64,000 bases of DNA from Mycobacterium lepraemurium (GTDB taxonomy: Bacteria; Actinomycetota; Actinomycetes; Mycobacteriales; Mycobacteriaceae): NCBI GenBank assembly GCA_002291465.1, contig CP021238.1, forward strand, positions 186,001 through 250,000, written 5' to 3'. The position numbers and the translations under genes were made by a program. Each line of letters opens with the position of its first letter. The first letter of the stretch is position 1. Positions 47,995-57,638 of the stretch are shown here, piece after piece. The notes beneath the pieces are model-generated. The model ran no database searches, was not told the DNA's origin, and worked only from the letters and a program-made list of their open reading frames with translations.

Positions 47995-49519
47995 GTGACC
48001 GAAACTGTTGACCCAGCGCGCGCAAAGCCCGTGATGAGTCGAAAAGCTAAGTGGCTCTATGCCATTGGGCGGGTGCGGGCGGCGACCCGGCGCCGGCGCG
48101 GGCCGAAGGTGGCGATCATTGAGGCCGCCGACGGCGTCGGCGGCACCTGGCGACGCAGCACCTACCCGGGCGCCGCCTGCGACATCCAGAGCTACCTGTA
48201 CTCGTTTTCCTTCGCCCCCAACGCATCCTGAAGCCGCACCTACGCCCGGCAACCCGAGATTCTGGCCTATCTGGAATCGGTGGCCGACGACTTCGATCTG
48301 CGGCGTCATCTGATGCTCCACACCACGGTGCGCTCGCTGTGCTGGAATCCCCACACCGCGGCGTGGGACTGCCAGCTGGACCGGTGCGGTCACCCGGCGA
48401 CGCTGAGCGCCGACGTCATCGTGTGCGCCGTCGGCCTGTTCGGCACCGCCAAGCTGCCCGACAGCGACGGGCTGGCCGGCTTCGCCGGACCCGTGCTGCA
48501 CACCGCGCAGTGGGATCACGACCTGGACCTGGCCGGCCGCACGGTGGCGGTGATCGGCACCGGCGCCAGCGGGGTGCAGCTCGTACCCGAACTGGCCGGC
48601 ACCGCCGGACACGTCACGGTCTTCCAGCGCACCCCGCCCTGGATAGTTCCCAAGGACGACCGACCTTACAGCGCAACGGAATTGGCCCGATTCAAACGTA
48701 ATCCCCTGGCGCTGCGCCGCACCCGCTGGCAGATCTGGAAGTTCCAGCACGACAACACCGCGACCTTCGCCGACGACCCCGTCGTGACGGCGCGCAGCCG
48801 GATTGCGACCTCGTTCCTGGACCGCACCATCGCCGACGAGTCGTTGCGGCGGGCGCTGACGCCGGACTACCCGTTCCGGTGCAAGCGGGTGCTGCTGGGC
48901 GACGACTACTACCGCGCGTTGCAACGCGACAACGTCGAGTTGGTCACCGATCCCATCGCCCGGATCGGCCCCACCTCGGTGATCACCGCCTCGGGCGCCG
49001 AGATCCAGGCCGACGTCTTCGTGCTCGCAACCGGATTCGAGACATCGCGCTACCTGTCCGGCATCGAGGTCGTCGGCGCCGGGGGCCGCCGGCTGCACGA
49101 GCACTGGGGCGAGGAGCCCTCCGCCTACCTGGGCGTGGCCGTCAGCGGGTTCCCCAACTTCTTCATGCTCTACGGAGCGAACACCAATCAGGGCGGCAAC
49201 TCCATCGTCTATATCTTGGAGGCCGGCGTGCTGCTGGTGGCCAGCGCGGTGAGCCGGCTGGCCCGCCGCGGCGGATACCTCGAGGTGCGGCCCGAGGCCG
49301 AAAAGCGGTTCAACGACCGGCTTTCCGCAGACCTGGAATGCACCATCTGGACGCGGTGCGACAGCTACTTTCGCTCGCCCACCGGTCGCATCGCCACCCC
49401 AATGGCCCTACACCGAGCTGGACTACGCGCGGTGGATCTGGCGGCTGCGACGCCGCGACTGGATCCATCACTGGTGCGCGCCGAGCGCCTCGACCGTGGG
49501 TGCTGCGCAGGAATTTTGA
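47995..49519 (+). pseudogene. Baeyer-Villiger-type flavin monooxygenase, interrupted
   Basis: GTG 47995. The usual first GxGxxG FAD motif is absent: the N-terminus (MTETVDPARAKPVMSRKAKW) runs directly into VAIIEAADGVGGTWRRSTYP. A TGA at 48229-48231 lies after SFAPNAS where the family has Trp, in frame with SRTYARQPEILAYLESVADD. The NADPH site VAVIGTGASGVQLVPEL and the motif FVLATGFETSRYLSG follow. An extra C in 49397-49400 shifts the frame before YTELDYARWIWRLRRRDWIH, which ends at TGA 49519. Ancestral length about 500 aa. Three independent defects. Confidence 0.85.
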
Positions 49520-49573
49520 CCGCTACCCGGCCATGGCGCCCACGCTCGGCGCGGGCCGCGACGGTGTGTGGGT

Positions 49574-50410
49574 CTAGCCGGCGGCGGCCATCTTGGCCCG
49601 CTCGGTCATCGAGGCGATCACCCCGCCGTCGTTGAGAATGTCCGTGCCGGTGAGGTATCCGTCCTTGTCGCTGGCGCAGAAGGCCAGCAGCTCGGCCATC
49701 TCCTCGGGCTTGCCCCACCGCGGGACCGCGGCGTCGGCCACCATCGCCCCGGCACCGGCGTTCTCCTCGAGCCGGCCCATCTCGGTGTCGATCGACCCGG
49801 GGACCACCGAGACGATGCGCAGGTCCCGCGCGTTGAAGCGCTCGGCCTGCGACTGGCTGTACCACTTGACGAAGCTCTTGCTCACGGCGTAGGCCAGCCC
49901 CGAGCGGGCCTGCTCGGGCGCGATCTCGCACGCCGCCAGCATGGCGTCCATGAAGGCGTCGGCGTCGCGAAGCGTGAGCGGAAACTGCGCGGCCGGAACG
50001 ATCTCCGCGGGCAGCATGTGCGCCGCCATCGACGCGACGTTGACGATCACCGAGCCTTCGCCGGCGACCGCGTAGAACGCCTCGTTGACGTTGAGGGTGC
50101 CGATCACGTTGGTCCGCATCACGTAGTCGGCCGGGCCCATGCTCGGGCTCACCCTGGCAGTGTGGATGACGGAGACGACGGTGCCGAGCCCGGCCGCGGT
50201 GTCGAACAGCTGCGCGACGGCCCGCCGATCGGTGACGCCGCAGTTGACCGCGGTGGGCGGCATCCCGAGTTCTGCCAGCGCGGTGGTCGCGGCCGTCAAC
50301 CGGTCCTGCCGGACGTCGCCCAGCACCAGGGTGTGATCGCGGCCGACGACTTTCGCGGTGGCCACTCCCATGCCGCCCGCGCCGCCTGTGATCACCGACA
50401 CTCGCCTCAT
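49574..50410 (-). CDS. Short-chain dehydrogenase
   Basis: 278 aa. Cofactor motif ITGGAGGMGVATAKVV, Ser in NVASMAAHM, and YAVSKSFVKWYSQSQAERF for the catalytic Tyr-Lys pair. The insertion between Ser and Tyr (residues about 130-175) is longer than in standard SDRs and may be a lid. The C-terminus TGTDILNDGGVIASM is normal. Substrate unknown. Overlaps the extreme 3' end of the monooxygenase region on the other strand. Intact. Confidence 0.88.
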   Translation of the reverse strand: MRRVSVITGGAGGMGVATAKVVGRDHTLVLGDVRQDRLTAATTALAELGMPPTAVNCGVTDRRAVAQLFDTAAGLGTVVSVIHTARVSPSMGPADYVMRTNVIGTLNVNEAFYAVAGEGSVIVNVASMAAHMLPAEIVPAAQFPLTLRDADAFMDAMLAACEIAPEQARSGLAYAVSKSFVKWYSQSQAERFNARDLRIVSVVPGSIDTEMGRLEENAGAGAMVADAAVPRWGKPEEMAELLAFCASDKDGYLTGTDILNDGGVIASMTERAKMAAAG

Positions 50411-50445
50411 ACCTGGACGGTATACGGCGGGACGGCCGCCGCGGG

Positions 50446-51205
50446 TCAGGGGGCCGGCACCGGATGGTGCGGGTGACCGCTGTGCCGGATCGCGGTGCCG
50501 AAGAACGGCGCCCGCAGCGCCAGCGCCGCCGCCGACCGGCGGAAGCGCAGCGCCAGGATCAGCGCCACCCCATCATCGTCTGGGTCGCCGTGAGCAGCAC
50601 CTCCTCCACCTGACGCGAATCGAGGTGGAGCGCGAACCCGCCGCCACCGAGCAGGTGGGCGAGGGGCAACGAGCCGATCAGCAGCGTCCACGGGTTGACC
50701 TTGGACGAGATCAGGGTGGCGATGGCCGTCGTGCCCTTGCCCCGGCTGGCGAAGATCGTCGCGATGATGAACTCCGGAGCCTCCGAGGCGAGCCACTGTA
50801 CCAGCAGGAACCGGTTGACGCCCAGTTCGGTACCGGCGGCCACCAGGTTGTCGGCAAACGGCTTGGCGCACAACAGGATAACCGCACCGGACACCAGGAA
50901 GAGGCCGACCACGGCGATCCGCCGGCGGCCGTCGGGCAGCTCGCCCAGCGCGGCGGCGGCGCCGATCAGGTCCGGCTCCTCGACGTTGCCGTGGCTGATC
51001 TTGTAGAGGTAGAACCCGAACCAGGCCAGCAACGCCAACCCCAGCCCGAAATGGATTTGGCCGCTGGCCGGTATCGCGAAGGCGATCAACCCCGCGATCA
51101 ACAGGAAGCCGAGTTCGACGCGGTTTGCTGGGAGCAGAGCCAGGCCGGTGGGCCTGCCGGATCCGGACCTGCGCGCCACCACGATGCTGACCAGCACCAC
51201 GACCG
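50446..51205 (-). pseudogene. Sodium/calcium exchanger-family membrane protein, C-terminal half only
   Basis: The second repeat of a Ca2+/cation antiporter: five or so TM segments with LASEAPEFIIATIFASRGKG, carrying the alpha-2 motif (SEAPE), and SSKVNPWTLLIGSLPLAH. One G is lost at about 50568-50571 after TATQTMMG, before VALILALRFRRSAAALALRA. Upstream of about 51205 the N-terminal repeat is missing. The 155 bp between here and the SDR stop (51206-51362) hold an AT-rich patch but no gene I can identify. Confidence 0.75.
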
Positions 51206-51362
51206 GCCAGCAACGCGGCGGGCGGCGAAAGCCGCACCGACCGGACCCCTATATTTGCTGACCAGGGCGCTATGGAAGCAAAAGTTAAGATTGCCTGATT
51301 TGGAACTTTGGCAAACCTCGCCGCTGTGGAGTACGACGCCCAGCGAACGGCTTGGGTTCCCG

Positions 51363-52181
51363 CTAGTCGTCCGGGCCCATGGCCGCCGCGGCGGCCTGGG
51401 CGAACAGCCAGACGGCCTGGTTGCGGCTCAGCGATGCCAGCAGCTGCGCCGCGGCGCACATGGTGTCGCCGACCATCAGGGTGGGCCCGTTGCCGAGGTT
51501 CTCGAACGCCTCGGCGATGACGTCGGACACGGCCGCCGCGTCCGACGGCGCCTGGTCCGGCGACGCGATCTGGCCGCGGCTGTATTCGAGGGCGCGCAAC
51601 GCCGGCGTATCGGTCTTGCCCAGGATGAGCCCCAGCACGTCGACGCCCTTGTCGTGCAGTTCGGCCCACAGCGCCTCGGCGAAGACCATGTCGAATGCCT
51701 TGGAGGCGCCTTAGGCGATCATGTTGGGCCCGCCGGCCAGCCCGGCGCCGGAACCGAACAGGACGATGCCGCCGGCGCCCCGCTCGACCATGGCCGGGGC
51801 GTAGTGGTGACACAGCTGCATGGGCACCATGCAGTTGCGCTGCACCATTGCTTCGGCGGCTTCGATCCGATTGGCAAGGAACGGTTTGAAGTCCGGGTCG
51901 GCGCCCGCGCAGTAGACCAGCATCCCGATCGTCACATCGGCGGTGGCCGCGGCGATCGCCTTGGCCGCCCCGGGGCGCGCGAGATCGACTGCCAGCGTGC
52001 GGGTTTGGGCCGAGGTGCCGGCCCGGATCCGGGCGGCGACCCGGTCGCGAACGTCTTGCCGGCGGGCCAGCAGCACCACGTTAACGCCGCGCTCGGCCAG
52101 GCCTTCGGCGAACGCCGCGCCCACGCCGTCCGAGGCGCCGGCCACCAGCGCCCACGGCCCGTACCTGGCCACGAAACTCAT
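51363..52181 (-). pseudogene. Short-chain dehydrogenase with a stop at the catalytic Tyr
   Basis: ATG 52181 (MSFVARYGPWALVAGASDGV). Reading is continuous to GLAGGPNMIA, then TAA at 51713-51711, then in the same frame GASKAFDMVFAEALWAELHD. The family motif at this point is YGASK, so the stop replaces the catalytic Tyr codon (TAT or TAC to TAA). The tail ends AAAAAMGPDD at 51363. ATGA overlap with the SnoaL gene upstream places it third in the MDR-SnoaL-SDR operon. Confidence 0.88.
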
Positions 52182-52594
52182 GACCCGGCCACGACGGTGG
52201 TCAGCCGCACCTGGACGTAGCGCCGGCGGGCGCTGCGCCATCCGTGTGCGGTGCGCACCATTTCGTCGTCGTAGAAACCGATCGCGTTGACGCCGGAGTT
52301 GTTGTCGCCGGCCATGATCAGCCCGTCGATGTAGGTGCGCGCCGTGGCACGGTCGCCGTCGATCGTGATGGCCTGGTTGGTCAGCCGCTGCAGGGTGTGC
52401 CTGGCCAGCACGTGCACCTGCTCCATGAAATCCGCGACGGCGTCGACGCCTGTCCAGTGGCCGATCTCGCCGTAGTCGAGCACGCAGTCGTCGCTGAACA
52501 CGGTGCGGAACAGTGGCCAGTCCCGGCGGTCGATCCCGGTGGCGTAGCGCACCAGTAGCCCGGAAATGTCTTGCCGGTCTTCTCTTTCGCTCAT
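52178..52594 (-). CDS. SnoaL-like (NTF2 superfamily) protein
   Basis: 138 aa. Starts MSEREDRQDISGLLVRYATG and has IDRRDWPLFRTVFSDDCVLD, GHWTGVDAVADFMEQVH, and a closing TAHGWRSARRRYVQVRLTTV, all typical of SnoaL_4 proteins (isomerase, hydratase or ligand-binding). ATG overlaps the MDR stop (ATGA) and its stop overlaps the next ATG, so the three genes were translationally coupled. Intact. Confidence 0.88.
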   Translation of the reverse strand: MSEREDRQDISGLLVRYATGIDRRDWPLFRTVFSDDCVLDYGEIGHWTGVDAVADFMEQVHVLARHTLQRLTNQAITIDGDRATARTYIDGLIMAGDNNSGVNAIGFYDDEMVRTAHGWRSARRRYVQVRLTTVVAGS

Positions 52595-53643
52595 CGAGTG
52601 TCTCCGTTCGGATGGACGATGATGCGGGGCGGACCGTCGGACCGGCGGGCCAGCTTCAGGGCGTCGGGTACCTCGTCGAGGCCGATGATCTTGCCCACGC
52701 TCGGCAGCGGGTCCAGTCGTCCCGCCATGATCGCGTCGAGCGTGCCGTACCAGTCCTGCGGGTGCGGCCCGCCGCCGAACTGGATGGTGACGCCCTGGCG
52801 GGTGGCGGTGGTGATGTCGAGGGTGTCGCCGGTGTACCAGCCGCCGGCACAGTAGATGCGGGTGCCCATCTCGGCGGATTCGACCAGGTTCTGGATCAGT
52901 CCGGGCGCGCCGACGCACTCGAATACCGCTGCCGGACCGGGTATTCCGTACCGCGCGCGGGCCGCGTTGAACGCCGCGAACGGGGATTCCTCGCGCGGGT
53001 CGACCAGAAGGTGCGCGCCGAAGCTGTCGGCGGCCAACCGGCGGCGGTCGGCCCGGTAGTCCGCCACGATGATCGGCTCCACGCCGCGCGCGGCGAGCGC
53101 GGCGACGGCCGAGAGGCCGATCGCTCCCGCGCCGATGACGATCGCTACCTCGCCCGGTTGCAGGTGCGCAGAGCGCACGTAGAACTCGCCGACCGCGAAC
53201 GCGTCGGTCACGGCGCCGGCACCGCTGGACACCTCGCCGGGCACGGGCTTGGCCGCCGCTTCCGAAACCACCAGCAGCTCAGCGAAACTGCCCTGGGCGT
53301 CCGGGTGTTGGCCGATGATCCGCATGCCGCCCGCCCCGCCGTCGACCAGGCGCACCGGCATGGCGGTGACGCGGGTGCCGATGGCGAACTGGCCGGTGCA
53401 GCCCGGCCCGTGCCCGACGACCTCGCCCACGAACTCGTGACCGAGCACGATGTCGCGACCGCTGTCGTACAGCGAGCGCCCGGTCGGATCGTCGAGGGCC
53501 AGCTCGGGGTGGTCCATGAAGTGCACGTCGGACGCGCAGATTGCGGTGCTCAGGGTGCGCAGCAACAACTCGCCCGGCCCCGGCTCGGGGTCCGGTGTCT
53601 CGCGCACCTGCAACCGGTCGTCGCGTAACACCACAGCGCGCAA
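52591..53643 (-). CDS. Zinc-type medium-chain alcohol dehydrogenase
   Basis: 350 aa from a probable TTG start at 53643 (read MRAVVLRDDRLQVRETPDPE). Catalytic-zinc motif ICASDVHF and GHEFVGEVVG. NAD-binding motif VIGAGAIGLSAVAALAARG at about residues 176-194. No structural-zinc Cys cluster is obvious. The open frame extends to 53751 without family similarity. First gene of the MDR-SnoaL-SDR operon, divergent from an IclR regulator that may control it. Intact. Confidence 0.87.
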   Translation of the reverse strand: MRAVVLRDDRLQVRETPDPEPGPGELLLRTLSTAICASDVHFMDHPELALDDPTGRSLYDSGRDIVLGHEFVGEVVGHGPGCTGQFAIGTRVTAMPVRLVDGGAGGMRIIGQHPDAQGSFAELLVVSEAAAKPVPGEVSSGAGAVTDAFAVGEFYVRSAHLQPGEVAIVIGAGAIGLSAVAALAARGVEPIIVADYRADRRRLAADSFGAHLLVDPREESPFAAFNAARARYGIPGPAAVFECVGAPGLIQNLVESAEMGTRIYCAGGWYTGDTLDITTATRQGVTIQFGGGPHPQDWYGTLDAIMAGRLDPLPSVGKIIGLDEVPDALKLARRSDGPPRIIVHPNGDTR

Positions 53644-53759
53644 CGGCGGTTCGCTTCCTCGAATAATAGATATAAAATCTCGAATGTTCGTCCTTACTGT
53701 AAGTCCTGGGCCGAAGGAGTCAAGCGATTCGCGGATCGACGTCAGCGCCAACCGCCCGG

Positions 53760-54626
53760 GTGCTCGACGTGGTCGAGCTGCTGGCGCGGTCGCCGAGCGC
53801 GCAGCTGCGGTTCTCCGACGTGGTGCGCGAGCTGGGCCTCACCCAGGCGACGGCGCACGCCATCCTCAAGACGCTGTGCGACCGCGGCTGGGCCAGCCGC
53901 GACCCGGTCGACAAGACCTTCGCCCTGGGACCCGCGCTGGCGGTGGTGGCCGCGCGCACCGACACGGCACGGCCGCTGGCGCATGCGGCGCGCACGGCGG
54001 CGCTGCGGCTGTCCGGCGTGGTCGGCTACGCCTGTTCGGTGGTGGAGAAGTTCGGGGATTCCCTGGTGGTCACCGCCTTCGAGGGCGAGCCCGCCACCCA
54101 GCCGTCGGGCATCCCGGGCGATCGCATCCCCTACGCTCCGCCGTTCGGGGTGGCGATGGCGGCCTGGGACACCGAGGAGGAGCAGCGCGCCTGGATCCAG
54201 CGCGGCGCCGGCAGCAACGCCGATCGCATCCAGCGCCTGCGACAGGTGCTGGAGCACACCCGGGAACGCGGATTCGACGTCGACTGGACGACGCCCGCGC
54301 TAGCCCAGGCCGTCCAGGTGGTCGGCACCCTGGACAGCAGCGAGATGCCGACGTCGGTGCGCCACATCATGGATCAGCTGCTGGTCGAGTTCACCACCAT
54401 CGGGTTCCTGTCCGACGACAACCCCGGCCGCCGCAAACAACCGGTGGTGACCATCGCCGCGCCGGTCTTCGACCACCGCGGACGGGCGTCGCTGATGGTG
54501 GCCGTGCACCCGCTGTGCCCGCTGAGCGCGCACCAGATCCGGGTCATCGGAAAACATCTCACCGACGAAACGACGCCGCTGAGCCGGTCGCGGCCGGCAT
54601 CCGGCACGGTCGACGCCGCCGTCTGA
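53760..54626 (+). CDS. IclR-family regulator with uncertain start codon
   Basis: 288 aa from GTG 53760, which would cut into the first helix (VLDVVELLARSPSAQLRFSD). The better N-terminus begins eleven codons earlier at 53727, where a GAAGGAG site is followed after 7 nt by ATT CGC GGA TCG. ATT is a very rare start and may be a mutated ATG. HTH: RELGLTQATAHAILKTLCDR. The effector domain follows. Likely controls the divergent MDR-SnoaL-SDR operon. If only GTG is used, DNA binding may be weakened. Confidence 0.78.
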   Translation: MLDVVELLARSPSAQLRFSDVVRELGLTQATAHAILKTLCDRGWASRDPVDKTFALGPALAVVAARTDTARPLAHAARTAALRLSGVVGYACSVVEKFGDSLVVTAFEGEPATQPSGIPGDRIPYAPPFGVAMAAWDTEEEQRAWIQRGAGSNADRIQRLRQVLEHTRERGFDVDWTTPALAQAVQVVGTLDSSEMPTSVRHIMDQLLVEFTTIGFLSDDNPGRRKQPVVTIAAPVFDHRGRASLMVAVHPLCPLSAHQIRVIGKHLTDETTPLSRSRPASGTVDAAV

Positions 54627-54680
54627 CACCCGCGCACCTGCGCACTTGCGCCGTCGACCACCGGCAGTCGATGATCGGCC

Positions 54681-55443
54681 ATGCCCAAAGATCGCGGTCT
54701 CAACCGCTGGGAATTGGTCACCTGCGCGCTGGCCGGGCACGCCACCTACGCGCCCGACGAGCCGCCGCTGGCCGACCGGCTCAGCGGCACCACCGGGCTG
54801 GGCCAGGTGTGGCGCTGCCTGTGCTGCGGCGAGTTCACCGTCGGCCCCGCGCACCGGCGCGGCCCGGCCGAAGACGCGCCGATGATCATGCGCGGCAAGG
54901 CATTACGGCAGGCCCCCATCATTTGGGTGCTGGCGGTGGAACGGCTGTTCCGGGCGCTGGTGATCGCGCTGGCCGCCTACGCGGTGTGGAAGTTCCGCGG
55001 TGCGCGCGGCGCCATCCAGGCCACCCTGGACCGCGATCCGCCGATCTTTCGCGCCGCCGGCTTCAAGGTCGACCAGATGACCATCGTGCACGAGCTGGAA
55101 AAGGCGCTGGCCACCAAGCCGTCCACCCTGACGCTGCTGACCTTGATGCTGGTCGGCTACGCGCTGGTCGAGGTGGTCGGGCGTCGGGCTGTGGTTGCTC
55201 AAGCGCTGGGGCGAATACTTCGCGGTGATCGCCACCTCGGTGTTCCTGCCGCTGGAGATCTACGACCTGGCCAAGGGCATCACGATGACCCGGGTGGTGA
55301 CCTTCGCCATCAATGTCGCCGCGGTGATCTACCTGTTGATCTCCAAGCGGCTGTTCGGGCTGCGCGGCGGGCGGGCGGCCTACGACGCCGAACGGCGTGG
55401 CGAGCAACTGCTCGACGTCGAGCGCGCCGCCGCGGGGAGCTGA
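54681..55443 (+). pseudogene. DUF2127 membrane protein, frameshifted
   Basis: MPKDRGLNRWELVTCALAGH, a CLCCG motif at residues about 47-51, then hydrophobic segments. A two-base deletion near 55178-55183 breaks the frame within LVGYALVEVV; the remainder LWLLKRWGEYFAVIATSVFL to DVERAAAGS (stop 55443) is in another frame. Restored length about 254 aa. Function unknown. Five bases separate it from the next SDR. Confidence 0.78.
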
Positions 55444-55447
55444 CCGA

Positions 55448-56246
55448 ATGGGAACCTATGCGATCACCGGATCGGCGTCCGGAATGGGACGCGAGACCGC
55501 GCAACGCCTCCGCGACGGCGGCCACACCGTCATCGGCGTCGACATCAAGGACGCCGACGTCATCGCCGATCTGTCCACCCCGGCCGGCCGCGCCGCCGCC
55601 GCCCGGGTGCTCTCGCAGGCCGGTGACCGGCTCGACGGCGCGGTGCTGGCGGCCGGGCTGGGACCCAGCCCGGCCCCCGACCGGGTCCGCCAGATCGCCG
55701 CGGTGAACTATTTCGGCGTCGTCGAGCTGCTGCAGGCCTGGCGACCGGCGTTGGCGGCCACCGGGAACGCCAAAGTCGTTGTGGTGGCTAGTAATTCGTC
55801 CACGACGATGCCCACGGTGCCGCGCCGCACGGTCAACGCGCTGCTGGCGCACGACGCCGACAAGGCATTGCGGTCGGTGCGGCTGTTCGGACCGGCCGCG
55901 CCGACCATGATGTACGGGGCGTCCAAAACTCGCGGTCAGCCGCTGGGTGCGCCGCCATGCCGTGCTGGCAGAGTGGGCGGGCTCGGGGGTGCGGTTGAAC
56001 ACCCTGTCGCCCCGGCAGGCCCGGGCGGTCCGGTCGTTCCCCGTCCCGGCCGGCGGTTTCGGCGACCCCGGCCAGCTGGCCGAGTGGATGTGTTTCATGC
56101 TGTCGGATGCCGCCGACTTCCTTTGCGGCAGCGTGGTATTCGTCGACGGAGGCACCGACGCGTACTTCCGCGCTGACGACTGGCCCAAAGCGCTACCGGC
56201 GCGCCGGCTGCCCGGATATCTGCGCCGATTCACCCGGTTTCGCTGA
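55448..56246 (+). pseudogene. Short-chain dehydrogenase, frameshift plus small deletion
   Basis: ATG 55448 (MGTYAITGSASGMGRETAQR). Catalytic motif MYGASK is followed by an extra A in the run 55925-55928; the true continuation VRRHAVLAEWAGSGVRLNTL is in another frame. After LNTLSPR the reading jumps to AVRSFPVPAGGFGDPGQLAE, apparently omitting about 15 residues. Ends RLPGYLRRFTRFR at 56246. Related to 3-alpha-hydroxysteroid-type SDRs. Confidence 0.8.
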
Positions 56247-56310
56247 TCGCCGTGTGCGGTAGGCCGCAGTGCGGCGCGGCATCCCCGCAAAACGGCGGTG
56301 CTGCAATTCA

Positions 56311-56508
56311 ATGGACTCCCACTCCGAGACGAAGGATCAGATCGTGGCCACCCTCACCTCCCGGATCTCGCCGGGTTCGGTCCGTCTCGTCGCGGTGGGG
56401 CCGCTGACGTCGCGCGCGCCAGGCGGTGCGCGCGGTGCTCACCGGTAACCGCCGCCCGGCCGTTCGCGGCCCGCGCATCATGCCCAAGGGCGTGGAACGC
56501 TGTTGACC
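56311..56508 (+). pseudogene. Degenerate small gene remnant
   Basis: ATG 56311 reads MDSHSETKDQIVATLTSRIS and PGSVRLVAVGPLTSR, then TAA at 56446-56448 in frame. In another frame, QAVRAVLTGNRRPAVRGPRI and MPKGVERC end at TGA about 56506. The two halves look like the N- and C-terminal ends of one gene joined by a deletion. I cannot name the family. Confidence 0.35.
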
Positions 56509-56523
56509 CGCCGGGCAGACTGG

Positions 56524-57159
56524 ATGCCTGTGCATCACGACGCGAATCCCGGTGAGTACTGGAACCACAACTCCGCCTACCACCCCTGGCTGGTCGGGAT
56601 CGCCGCGCGGCACCGCGGGGATGTGCTTGACGTCGGGTGCGGTGACGGCCTGCTGGCCGCGCGCTTGGCCCCGGTGTCGCGCAGCGTCGTCGGGATCGAC
56701 GCCGACCCGGCCTCGGTGCGGCGGGCCGCTCGGCGACTTGAGCGCGTCGACAACGCCTGCGTCCAGCAGGCGCGCTTTCAGGACTTCCAGGCGCCCGCCC
56801 AGTCCTTCGACCTGATCACCTTCGTGGCCAGCCTGCATCACCTACCGCTGCGCGACGCCTTGGGCAAGGCGCGTCAAATGCTGCGGCCGGCAGGCGAATT
56901 GGTGGTCGTCGGATTGTCCGCCAACAAAAGCGTCGCCGACTGGCTGTGGGTGGGTCTGTGCCTGCCGGTCGTGCGGGCCGGGGGGTTGCTGCACCGGGAG
57001 ACCCGCGACATCGGCGTGGCCGTGGCCGACCCCCGGGAGAGCCTGGACGAAATCCGGCGGGTGGCCGAGGACGTCGTGCCCGGGGCCGTCATCCGGCGTG
57101 GCGTGTACTACCGGTACCGGCTGCTGTGGCGAAACTCCTGCGGCGGCGTGTTTGGATAG
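56524..57159 (+). CDS. Class I SAM-dependent methyltransferase
   Basis: 211 aa from ATG 56524 (MPVHHDANPGEYWNHNSAYH); a TTG at 56503 is an alternative. SAM motif I is VLDVGCGDGLLAARLA, motif II VVGIDADPASV, and SFDLITFVASLHHLPL is motif III. The C-terminal hydrophobic helix suggests a peripheral membrane protein. Substrate unknown. Followed after 4 bp by an SRPBCC gene. Intact. Confidence 0.9.
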   Translation: MPVHHDANPGEYWNHNSAYHPWLVGIAARHRGDVLDVGCGDGLLAARLAPVSRSVVGIDADPASVRRAARRLERVDNACVQQARFQDFQAPAQSFDLITFVASLHHLPLRDALGKARQMLRPAGELVVVGLSANKSVADWLWVGLCLPVVRAGGLLHRETRDIGVAVADPRESLDEIRRVAEDVVPGAVIRRGVYYRYRLLWRNSCGGVFG

Positions 57160-57163
57160 CCGT

Positions 57164-57622
57164 ATGTCCGACGCGGAAGCCGAACGCATCGTCAGCGCCA
57201 CCCGGGTGATCGCGGCCAACGTCGCCCGCATCTTCGAACTGATCGCCAACCCGGCCCGCCAGCCCGGCTGGGACGGCAACGACAACCTGGCTTCGGCCGC
57301 ACCCGGGCAGCGCGTCCATCGGGTGGGCGACGTGTTCAAGATGACGCTGACCAACGGCGCGGTGCGCGAGAACCACGTCACCGAATTCGTCGAAGTCAGC
57401 GTAATAGATTGGCGCCCAACCGAACCCAGAAAGCAGCCGCCCGGTCACCTGTGGCGCTGGGAGCTGCGCCCGGTCAACGCCGAACTGACCACGGTGACCC
57501 ACACCTACGACTGGACTGCGCTGACCGATCCCACCCGGTTGCAGCGGGCCCGGGCCACGACGCCGGAGATGCTGCGCGAGTCGATGGACCGGCTTGCCAC
57601 GCTGGCGCAATCGGGCGACTGA
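57164..57622 (+). CDS. SRPBCC family protein
   Basis: 152 aa, helix-grip fold: SATRVIAANVARIFELIANP, a conserved W in PGWDGNDNL, RENHVTEFVEVSVIDWRPTE and GHLWRWELRPVNAELTTVTH. Similar in plan to the 46.9-kb paralogue. Four bases after the methyltransferase, so probably one operon. Converges with the next methyltransferase pseudogene. Intact. Confidence 0.85.
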   Translation: MSDAEAERIVSATRVIAANVARIFELIANPARQPGWDGNDNLASAAPGQRVHRVGDVFKMTLTNGAVRENHVTEFVEVSVIDWRPTEPRKQPPGHLWRWELRPVNAELTTVTHTYDWTALTDPTRLQRARATTPEMLRESMDRLATLAQSGD

Positions 57623-57638
57623 ACGGCGCCCGGGGGGC

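Noticed and set aside
30510..48231. TGA read as Trp (alternative code), because several TGA codons fall at conserved Trp sites
   Set aside because: Many intact genes here end in TGA (glfT1, wzt, fda, dprE2), and the decayed genes also carry TAG, TAA and frameshifts. Nonsense mutation explains the data better.
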